The position numbers and the translations under genes were made by a program. From Deltaproteobacteria bacterium (GTDB lineage: Bacteria; Desulfobacterota_B; Binatia; Bin18), in assembly GCA_012271025.1 (NCBI GenBank), contig JAAXHF010000124.1, positions 1-18,016 on the forward strand: a stretch of DNA of 18,016 nt. Reading direction: 5' to 3'. The notes beneath the pieces were generated by a model. The model was not told where the DNA came from. It worked only from the letters and a program-made list of their open reading frames with translations, and did not search any database. Shown here in pieces: positions 7,711 to 13,330 of this stretch; within the stretch, counting starts at the first letter, position 1; every line of letters starts with the position of its first letter.

Positions 7711-7739
7711 TTGATCGTTGGGGGTGCGTGACAGATAAT
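7711..7739 (+). promoter_or_regulatory. Candidate sigma70 promoter for the crotonase-family gene
   Basis: TTGATC (7711-7716), a 17-nt spacer and GATAAT (7734-7739, five of six consensus positions) form a good promoter in the divergent gap. Transcription would begin near 7746, so the transcript leader would carry the inverted repeat at 7756-7804 before the AAGGAGG ribosome site. Confidence 0.6.
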
Positions 7740-7755
7740 GGGCCGCCTGAGTACG

Positions 7756-7804
7756 AAAGGAAACGTGGCAACAGATTCCTGCGATTGGAGATCACGTTTC
7801 CTTT
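7756..7804. repeat. Palindromic ~50-nt repeat (copy 1) in the leader of the crotonase-family gene
   Basis: AAAGGAAACGTG (7756-7767) and CACGTTTCCTTT (7793-7804) are perfect 12-bp inverted arms around a 25-nt loop. The right arm ends 2 nt before the AAGGAGG ribosome site (7807-7813) and 16 nt before the ATG at 7821. A second copy with the same arm sequence and a similar inner part lies at 13259-13311. It could act as a leader hairpin affecting translation or mRNA stability, or be a dispersed palindromic repeat without function. Confidence 0.85.
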
Positions 7805-7820
7805 TGAAGGAGGCATCACT

Positions 7821-8609
7821 ATGGATTACAGTCGTTATCATCACCTGAGCGCCGAACGCAAGGATAAGATTCTGACCCTGGCCTTTAACCGGCCGGACTC
7901 CTTGAACGCCATCAATGCCGAGCTGCATACCGAGCTGTCGCACATCTTTGCCGATATCGCCCACGACCAGGAGACCGAGGTGGTGATTCTGACCGGCAAG
8001 GGCCGGGCTTTCTGTGCCGGCGGAGATATCAAGTGGTTTCAGGACATGACCGGACCGCAGCTCGACGCCCTGTTCGCCGAGGCGCGCAAGATCATCATCG
8101 ACATGCTGGAGGTCGAGCAGCCGATCATCGCCGCGATCAACGGTCCGGCGACCGGCCTGGGCGCGACCCTGGCCCTGTTCTGTGACGTGATCTATGCCGC
8201 CGAAAACGCCAGGATCGGCGATCCGCACGTCCGGGTCGGGGTCGTTGCCGGTGACGGCGGGGCGATCATCTGGCCGTGGCTGGTCGGCGCGGCCCGGGCC
8301 AAGGAGTTTCTGATGACCGGCGACCTGGTGAGCGCCGAAGAGGCCGAACGCATCGGGCTGGTGAACCATGTGGTGCCCAAGGAGGAACTGATGGACCGGG
8401 CGACCGCGTTTGCCACCCGCCTGGCCAACGGTCCCAGCAAGGCGATTCGCTGGACCAAAGTGTCGGTCAATAAGATTCTGCGCGACACGGCCAACCTCGT
8501 CCTGGACACCTCCCTGGCTCTGGAGAAGCACTGCTTCCATACCGAGGATCATCAAGAGGCCATTCGCTCCTTTGTAGAAAAGCGCGAGCCCAAATTCAGC
8601 GGCAAGTAG
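7821..8609 (+). CDS. Enoyl-CoA hydratase/isomerase (crotonase) family protein, non-canonical active site
   Basis: The 262-residue product is a full-length crotonase-fold protein. CoA-binding and oxyanion-hole segments are present: GRAFCAGGDIKWF near residues 61-73 and AAINGPATGLGATLALFCD near 104-122. In rat crotonase the catalytic residues are Glu144 and Glu164. By alignment through the conserved CD(V/I)IYA block these positions are Thr116 and His136 here, so standard hydration of 2-enoyl-CoA by that mechanism is unlikely. The stretch RVGVVAGDGGAIIWPWLVG carries an Asp145 in place of the usual GxGG Ala, a possible alternative acid. The protein may be an isomerase, hydrolase, lyase or a divergent hydratase acting on an acyl-CoA. 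A perfect AAGGAGG precedes the ATG, and a hairpin leader and promoter are upstream. Confidence 0.85.
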   Translation: MDYSRYHHLSAERKDKILTLAFNRPDSLNAINAELHTELSHIFADIAHDQETEVVILTGKGRAFCAGGDIKWFQDMTGPQLDALFAEARKIIIDMLEVEQPIIAAINGPATGLGATLALFCDVIYAAENARIGDPHVRVGVVAGDGGAIIWPWLVGAARAKEFLMTGDLVSAEEAERIGLVNHVVPKEELMDRATAFATRLANGPSKAIRWTKVSVNKILRDTANLVLDTSLALEKHCFHTEDHQEAIRSFVEKREPKFSGK

Positions 8610-8616
8610 AAGGTAA

Positions 8617-8645
8617 CCCTTCGACTCCGCAGGCTACGCTCAGGG
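8617..8645. repeat. CCCTTCGACTCCGC...CTCAGGG dispersed-repeat-like element
   Basis: CCCTTCGACTCCGC (8617-8630) followed by GCTCAGGG (8638-8645) resembles a palindromic intergenic motif seen in many environmental GC-rich genomes, in which CCCTTCGAC and GCTCAGGG form the ends. The terminal CCCT/AGGG bases can pair. I recall this pattern from general experience and could not search for further copies. It sits directly before the second heptad element. Confidence 0.4.
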
Positions 8646-8651
8646 CCGACG

Positions 8652-8716
8652 TAGTTTTTAGTAGTCAGTTGCCAGTTTCTAGTCTAAAAACTAAAAACTG
8701 CCTACTAGAAACTGCC
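8652..8716. repeat. Inverted heptad repeat (copy 2) upstream of fabI
   Basis: The 7-nt units are TAGTTTT, TAGTAGT, CAGTTGC, CAGTTTC, a TAGT centre, then CTAAAAA, CTAAAAA, CTGCCTA, CTAGAAA, CTGCC. Architecture and spacing match the element at 6690: YAGTNNN heptads, a TAGW centre, then complementary heptads. The variable bases are AT-rich instead of GC-rich, and pairing is imperfect (about five to six matches per heptad). It lies between the crotonase gene and fabI. It could fold as a long weak hairpin or contribute promoter sequence. Confidence 0.85.
8669..8697 (+). promoter_or_regulatory. Possible fabI promoter within the heptad repeat
   Basis: TTGCCA (8669-8674), a 17-nt spacer and TAAAAA (8692-8697) match the sigma70 elements at four positions each or more. 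All of this lies inside the heptad repeat, so the match may be a by-product of its AT-rich units. No other promoter-like sequence is obvious before fabI. Confidence 0.3.
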
Positions 8717-8759
8717 GACAAGGGGGTAGGCGGGTCGAAGTCGAAGCAAAGGAGCCCCG

Positions 8760-9584
8760 ATGAGCCAGACACCCAACCCGCTCGGCAGCCTGCTCGACTT
8801 CTCCGGCAAAACCGCTCTGGTCGCCGGCGTGCTGGACGAACACTCGATCGGCTGGCCGATTGCCAAGCTGCTCAACGACGGCGGGGCACGGGTCGCCCTG
8901 TCGATTCAGCGCAAAGCCGTGCGCCGCATGCTGGGCACGATCCCCAAGCAACTCAACAATCCGCTCATCCTGGAGTGCGACGTGAGCAAGGACGAACAGC
9001 TCAAGCGGTTGTTTGACGAGTTGGGCCGGGAATTCGGTCGGCTCGATTTCCTCATCCACTCCGTCGCCTACGCCCCGCCGCAGTCTTTTCAGCGGCGTTT
9101 CCTGGACATCGGGCGGGCCGACTTTCAGCTGGCCATGGACGTGAGCGCCTACTCGCTGATCGGGCTGGCCCACGGGGCCTTCCCATTGATGAAGGAGCGG
9201 GGCGGTTGCATTCTGGCCATGACCTATTATGCCGGAGAGAAGGTCATCCCCGGCTACCAGCTGATGAGCATTACCAAGGCGGCGCTCGACAATATCATCA
9301 GGAATCTGGCCTACGATCTGGCCCCCCACCGCATTCGGGTCAACGGCCTGTCTCCCGGTCCGACCGCCACCAAGGCCGGGACCAGCATCCCCGGCTTTGA
9401 CATCATGCAGGACCACATGAAGCAGTTTGCGCCCCTGCAAACAGAAATCCTGAACTCCGATACGGGCAAGGCCGCGCTGTTTCTGTGCAGCCCGCTGGCC
9501 GAGAAGATTACCGGAGAGATTGTCCATATTGACGGCGGCTACAACATTCTCGGCATGTCGGTCCAGCGGCCGCCGGTCGAATAA
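8760..9584 (+). CDS. fabI: Enoyl-[acyl-carrier-protein] reductase, FabI type
   Basis: The 274-residue product is an SDR-fold FabI, which reduces enoyl-ACP in the last step of each fatty-acid elongation cycle. The N-terminal nucleotide-binding segment TALVAGVLDEHSIGWPIAK replaces the classical GxxxGxG, as is usual in FabI. The active site is Tyr156/157 (MTYYAGE), Tyr166 and Lys173 (GYQLMSITK), with the spacing of E. coli Tyr146, Tyr156 and Lys163. The C-terminal VHIDGGYNILGM is typical. AAAGGAG precedes the ATG by 6 nt. It is followed after 15 nt by a serine hydrolase. The active-site Tyr/Lys motif supports true FabI activity, although a paralogous SDR specialised for another enoyl substrate is possible. 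Confidence 0.87.
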   Translation: MSQTPNPLGSLLDFSGKTALVAGVLDEHSIGWPIAKLLNDGGARVALSIQRKAVRRMLGTIPKQLNNPLILECDVSKDEQLKRLFDELGREFGRLDFLIHSVAYAPPQSFQRRFLDIGRADFQLAMDVSAYSLIGLAHGAFPLMKERGGCILAMTYYAGEKVIPGYQLMSITKAALDNIIRNLAYDLAPHRIRVNGLSPGPTATKAGTSIPGFDIMQDHMKQFAPLQTEILNSDTGKAALFLCSPLAEKITGEIVHIDGGYNILGMSVQRPPVE

Positions 9585-9599
9585 ACAGGAGGACACACC

Positions 9600-10763
9600 G
9601 TGCAGACTGTTGATCCCAGCGCAGTCGGGATGGACCCCGAGCGTATCGAGCATCTGTTTGGGCATATTGAAAAAATGAGAGCTGAGGGCTGGCTGTTCGG
9701 CGGTGCCTTTCTGCTGGCCCGGCGCGGCAAGATCGCAGCCGCCCGTGGGGTCGGACAGGTGGAACCGGACAAGGGTCGGCCGGCCAGGGTTGACGATATT
9801 TTCTGTCAGTTCTCGACCACCAAGCCGATTACGGCGACCATGCTGTTGATGAAGGCCGACCGGGGCGAGGTGCAGCTGTACGAGAAGGTGTCGGCCTATA
9901 TCCCCGAGTTCGGAGCGGCCGGCAAACGCCATATTACGGTCGCCCAGGTGCTGACCCATACCGCCGGCTTTCCGACCATGCCGCTGGACTGGCCGATGGC
10001 CAAATGGGCCGACTGGGACGCGACCATCGCCCGGCTGTGCGCCCAGCCCCTGGAACACGAGCCGGGCGCGGCCGTCCACTACCACGCGCTGACCGGCTCG
10101 TGGATTCTGGCCGAGATCGCCCGGCGGGTGGACGGCGGTTCGCGCAGTTTTGCCCAGATGTGTGAGGACGATCTGTACCGGCCGCTGGGCATGCACGACT
10201 CCCACATGGGCGTCCGGCCCGATATGTACGAACGGCGGGTTCCGCTCCAGGCCCTGGACGAGGGTGGGGCGCCGTTTCCCATGGCCTTTCTGGAAGCCTT
10301 CAACCGGCCCGAGATTCAAAGCGCGGCTATCCCCGGCGGGGGATCGTACTCAAGCGTGAGCGATATGGCCCGCTTCTACCAGATGTGGCTGAACCACGGT
10401 GCGCTTGACGGCGTGCGGTTGCTGAGTCCGGCTATGGTCGAGTTGGCCACCACGATCCACACCGGAGACCTGGAGGATCGCCTGTTGGAGCCCATTCGGG
10501 TCGCCCGCCAGTGGCCCAAGGCGCCGGCCAACAGAGGGCTCGGCTTCTGGCTGCGCGGCAGCGGGATTTTCCCCACCTACTTTGGCTCCCTGGCCTCGCC
10601 CCGCACCTTTGGCCACGCCGGCGCGAGCAGCATCATGGCCTGGGCCGACCCGGCCCGCGAGCTGATTTTCGTCGGCATGACGAGCGGCCTCATCGAGGAG
10701 CCGCGGAGCATCACCCGTTGGCATGTCCTGTCCGACCTGGCCCAGGCGTGCGTGGTGGAGTGA
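9600..10763 (+). CDS. Serine hydrolase, beta-lactamase/EstB-related family
   Basis: The 387-residue product belongs to the class C beta-lactamase/penicillin-binding-fold esterase family. The nucleophile motif SxxK is Ser72-Thr-Thr-Lys75 in QFSTTKPITATML. A second-motif Tyr161 appears in HYHALTGSWIL. The third motif is His339-Ala-Gly (FGHAGASS). No signal peptide is visible, which favours a cytoplasmic esterase of the EstB type over a secreted beta-lactamase or PBP. The start is GTG at 9600, chosen because AGGAGG lies about 7 nt upstream and the protein begins in register with family members. Its stop overlaps the start of the DUF2760 gene by one base (TGATG), and fabI is 15 nt upstream. Substrate unknown. 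Confidence 0.85.
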   Translation: MQTVDPSAVGMDPERIEHLFGHIEKMRAEGWLFGGAFLLARRGKIAAARGVGQVEPDKGRPARVDDIFCQFSTTKPITATMLLMKADRGEVQLYEKVSAYIPEFGAAGKRHITVAQVLTHTAGFPTMPLDWPMAKWADWDATIARLCAQPLEHEPGAAVHYHALTGSWILAEIARRVDGGSRSFAQMCEDDLYRPLGMHDSHMGVRPDMYERRVPLQALDEGGAPFPMAFLEAFNRPEIQSAAIPGGGSYSSVSDMARFYQMWLNHGALDGVRLLSPAMVELATTIHTGDLEDRLLEPIRVARQWPKAPANRGLGFWLRGSGIFPTYFGSLASPRTFGHAGASSIMAWADPARELIFVGMTSGLIEEPRSITRWHVLSDLAQACVVE

Positions 10764-11386
10764 TGGCAGGCAGACCGATCCCGCGTGCGTCTATCCTGAT
10801 CGGGCTGCTCTTGGCAGGGCTGGCAGTCGGAAACTCTCTGCTTTTACCCGCCGGCGCGCTGGCCGTGTACTTTGTCGGCGCTCCCCTTGGGGTGGCCCTT
10901 GTCCTCCTGCTGACCCTGCCGCGGCTGCTTAGCGTAGCTGGCCAGCCGCAGGCGCCAAGTGCGGCTCCGGCCGAGACCCAAGACTCTGCTCGGCCGCTGA
11001 AACCCGACTCGGACGCCGCCGTCCAACTCCTGGCCCTGTTGCAGCGGGACGGCCGCTTGGTTGATTTTCTGCGGGAGGACATTCAGTCCTATGACGACGC
11101 CCAGATCGGCGCCGCTGTCCGTACCATTCACCAAGCCTGTCGTCAGGTCCTGACCGAACACCTTCAGTTGGAGCCTGTCCTCAGCGGACGGGAAGGGGAC
11201 GAGGTCACCGTTCCGCACGGCTTCGATCCTTCAGCCATTCGTCTGACCGGCAACATCAGCGGCCAACCCCCGTTCCGTGGAGCGCTGCGGCACGCCGGCT
11301 GGCGGGCCAGCCGGGTCACGCTGCCGGACCAGCCGACAGGACAGGACCCGCGCATTGTTGCCCCCGCCGAAGTCGAGATTGAATAA
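10763..11386 (+). CDS. DUF2760 domain membrane protein
   Basis: The 207-residue product has two hydrophobic segments at about residues 9-28 and 31-52, then a soluble tail. The tail matches the DUF2760 pattern: AAVQLLALLQRDGRLVDFL near 85-103, DDAQIGAAVRTIHQACRQVL near 110-130, and FDPSAIRLTGNISGQPPFRG followed by RHAGWRASRVTLP and a final RIVAPAEVEIE. The domain has no known biochemical function. The family commonly sits next to the Hsp70-like genes seen here, and translational coupling is evident: a one-base overlap with the gene upstream (TGATG) and a 9-nt gap to Hsp70-1. The same frame is open upstream inside the serine hydrolase gene, but the ATG at 10763 directly precedes the membrane segment. 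I infer a membrane-bound partner of the two Hsp70 proteins. Confidence 0.85.
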   Translation: MAGRPIPRASILIGLLLAGLAVGNSLLLPAGALAVYFVGAPLGVALVLLLTLPRLLSVAGQPQAPSAAPAETQDSARPLKPDSDAAVQLLALLQRDGRLVDFLREDIQSYDDAQIGAAVRTIHQACRQVLTEHLQLEPVLSGREGDEVTVPHGFDPSAIRLTGNISGQPPFRGALRHAGWRASRVTLPDQPTGQDPRIVAPAEVEIE

Positions 11387-11395
11387 CCCCCTCCT

Positions 11396-13081
11396 ATGAC
11401 ATCCTCCCGCTACATCGTCGGCATTGATCTCGGCACTACCAACTGCGTCGTCGCCTACGTCGATACCCAGCCGGCGGAGACGCAACCGCCCGCCATTCGG
11501 CTGTTCCAGATTCCCCAGCTGGTGACGCCCGGCAACGTGGAAGAGCGCGCCTTGCTGCCGTCTTTTTTGTATCTGCCCAGCGCGCAGGAACTCCCCCACG
11601 GGAGTCTGGTTCTGCCCTGGACGGACGAGCTGTCTTTTGCGGTCGGCACCTTTGCGCGAACCCGAGGCGTGGAAGTTCCCGGGCGGCTGATCTCGTCGGC
11701 AAAGTCGTGGCTGTCGCATGCCGGTGTTGATCGGACCGCCCCGATTTTGCCGTGGACAGGCGAGACGAACAAGACTGAGCTGCAAAAAATGTCTCCGCTG
11801 GAAGTCTCGGCTCAGTATTTACGGCATATCCGCCAGGCCTGGAATGCGGGTATGGCCCAGGACAATCCACACAACAGATTGGAGAACCAGGAGGTCTTTC
11901 TGACCGTGCCGGCCTCTTTTGATGCGGCGGCTCGCGAGCTGACCGTCCAGGCTGCCGAGCAGGCCGGCCTGCCGTCGGTGAGCTTGCTCGAAGAACCCCA
12001 AGCCGCGTGCTACGCCTGGATTGAGGCCACTGGTGACCGGTGGCGCAAACACGTCCGGGTCGGGGATGTGATCCTGGTGTGCGATGTGGGTGGAGGAACG
12101 ACCGATTTGAGCCTGATCGCGGTATCGGAAGAGGCTGGCGAGCTGGTGCTCAACCGTATCGCGGTCGGCGACCACATCCTCCTCGGCGGCGACAATATGG
12201 ATCTCAGCCTGGCCTATGGCGTCCAGCAGCGCCTGGCCGCCGAGGGCACCAAGCTCGACGCCTGGCAGTTTCGCGGACTGAGCCAGAGCTGCCGAGCGGC
12301 AAAAGAGCATCTGCTCCAGGCCGAGCACGTCGAGAGTCAGGCCGTCACAATTCTCGGACGCGGCAGTGGGGTGATTGGCGGCAGTATCCGCACGGACTTG
12401 AGCTACCAGGAAATCGAAGCCGGTCTGGTCGATGGGTTCTTTCCCCGGAACAGTATTGCCGAGCGACCCAAGACGAGCCGGCGGGTCGGCTTTCAGGAGA
12501 TGGGGCTGCCCTACGCCGCCGACCCGGCCATCACCCGCCATCTGGCAAAATTCCTGACCCAGCACCGCTCCCCGGACAGTCCGCATAGCTTTATGCATCC
12601 GACCGCGCTCCTGTTTAACGGCGGGGTCATGAAGGCTGCCGTGCTGCGCCAGCGTCTGACCCAAGTCCTTGATGAGTGGCTTGGTCAGGAGGGGGGGGAG
12701 GCTGTTCGAGTCCTGGCCGAGACCGAGCTTGACCATGCGGTAGCCCGGGGGGCGGCGTATTATGGTCTGGCTCGGCGCGGAACCGGAGTCAGGATTCGGA
12801 GTGGCACGGCACGGGCGTATTATATTGGTATTGAAACCGCAATGCCGGCGGTCCCGGGCATGCCGGCACCGCTCAAGGCGCTGTGTGTCGTCCCGTTTGG
12901 TTTGGAAGAAGGCAGCCAGAGCGATCTCCCCGGTCAGGAGTTTGGTCTCGTGGTTGGCGAGCCGGCGCAGTTTCGTTTTCTCGGCTCAAGCACCCGACGA
13001 GACGACCGGCTTGGGGATCTCATCGAAGAACCCGGCGATGAGATCCAAGAACTTACGCCGTTGGAGACCAGCCTGGCCTAG
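11396..13081 (+). CDS. Hsp70 family protein 1, interrupted by an in-frame amber stop
   Basis: The 561-residue open frame is an Hsp70-type ATPase divergent from DnaK. Nucleotide-binding motifs are present: phosphate-1 VGIDLGTTNC (residues 8-17), phosphate-2 VCDVGGGTTDLSL (about 228-240) and the adenosine motif LLFNGGVMKAAVL near 403-415. The GIDLGTTN motif and LEEPQAACYAW also match the family. The frame ends at TAG (13079-13081), yet the next 47 codons up to TAA (13223-13225) remain in frame and align with the paralogue at 13331, including TEVGTLELW. The full protein would be about 609 residues, the expected length. The gene is therefore recently broken, read through, or affected by a base-call error. 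It lies 9 nt after the DUF2760 gene, without a clear ribosome site, so translational coupling is likely. Confidence 0.85.
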   Translation: MTSSRYIVGIDLGTTNCVVAYVDTQPAETQPPAIRLFQIPQLVTPGNVEERALLPSFLYLPSAQELPHGSLVLPWTDELSFAVGTFARTRGVEVPGRLISSAKSWLSHAGVDRTAPILPWTGETNKTELQKMSPLEVSAQYLRHIRQAWNAGMAQDNPHNRLENQEVFLTVPASFDAAARELTVQAAEQAGLPSVSLLEEPQAACYAWIEATGDRWRKHVRVGDVILVCDVGGGTTDLSLIAVSEEAGELVLNRIAVGDHILLGGDNMDLSLAYGVQQRLAAEGTKLDAWQFRGLSQSCRAAKEHLLQAEHVESQAVTILGRGSGVIGGSIRTDLSYQEIEAGLVDGFFPRNSIAERPKTSRRVGFQEMGLPYAADPAITRHLAKFLTQHRSPDSPHSFMHPTALLFNGGVMKAAVLRQRLTQVLDEWLGQEGGEAVRVLAETELDHAVARGAAYYGLARRGTGVRIRSGTARAYYIGIETAMPAVPGMPAPLKALCVVPFGLEEGSQSDLPGQEFGLVVGEPAQFRFLGSSTRRDDRLGDLIEEPGDEIQELTPLETSLA

Positions 13082-13225
13082 ACCGGCCAGGAAGGCGTCA
13101 TGGTTCCCGTGCGCCTGCATACCCGGGTGACAGAGGTCGGCACGCTTGAGTTGTGGGCGGTATCGCGGGATGAAGCCCAGCGCTGGAAGCTGGAGTTCAA
13201 TGTGCGGATGGAGGGGGAGGGGTAA
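13082..13225 (+). other. In-frame continuation of Hsp70-1 behind the amber stop
   Basis: Directly after the TAG, 47 sense codons follow in the same frame, ending with TAA at 13223-13225. The translation contains VPVRLHTRVTEVGTLELW and then QRWKLEFNVRMEGEG. This matches the second Hsp70 (IPVVVSARFTEVGTLELW, then HRWRLQFQLRGEG). Amino-acid conservation without any frameshift argues that this was, or still is, translated. ATG at 13100 could restart translation but would give only a fragment. Confidence 0.85.
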
Positions 13226-13258
13226 GGCTTCGTCTGGCACGTCACCCGTGAATGTGCA

Positions 13259-13311
13259 CAAAGGGAAACGTGATAACCGATCGATTCCAGATGAGATCAC
13301 GTTTCCCTTTG
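13259..13311. repeat. Palindromic ~50-nt repeat (copy 2) directly upstream of Hsp70-2
   Basis: CAAAGGGAAACGTGAT (13259-13274) and ATCACGTTTCCCTTTG (13296-13311) are perfect 16-bp inverted arms around a 21-nt loop. The right arm ends 19 nt before the Hsp70-2 ATG. The element is related to that at 7756-7804 in arms (AAACGTG/CACGTTTCC) and partly in the loop (GAGATCACG). It occupies the 105-nt gap between the two Hsp70 genes. Candidate roles are an RNA hairpin tuning translation, an mRNA processing or attenuation site, or a dispersed palindrome. Confidence 0.9.
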
Positions 13312-13330
13312 CCTGTGTGAACCCCTTGCG

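Noticed and set aside
7698..8555. Open minus-strand frame extending the D-hydroxyacid dehydrogenase through the crotonase gene
   Set aside because: The product antisense to the crotonase gene has no family-like features, and ATG 7697 has a ribosome site and begins the conserved fold.
6690..8716. CRISPR array formed by the heptad units or palindromes
   Set aside because: Units are 7 nt, without unique spacers of regular length, and no cas genes are present.
8691..10319. 542-codon open frame on the minus strand
   Set aside because: It is fully antisense to fabI and the serine hydrolase, which have clear catalytic motifs. Long antisense frames are common at this GC content.
11819..12736. 305-codon open frame on the minus strand
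   Set aside because: It is antisense to Hsp70-1, whose ATPase motifs are unmistakable.
13079..13081. UAG decoded as pyrrolysine in Hsp70-1
   Set aside because: TAG ends several other genes here normally, and the position is not in a known pyrrolysine protein family.
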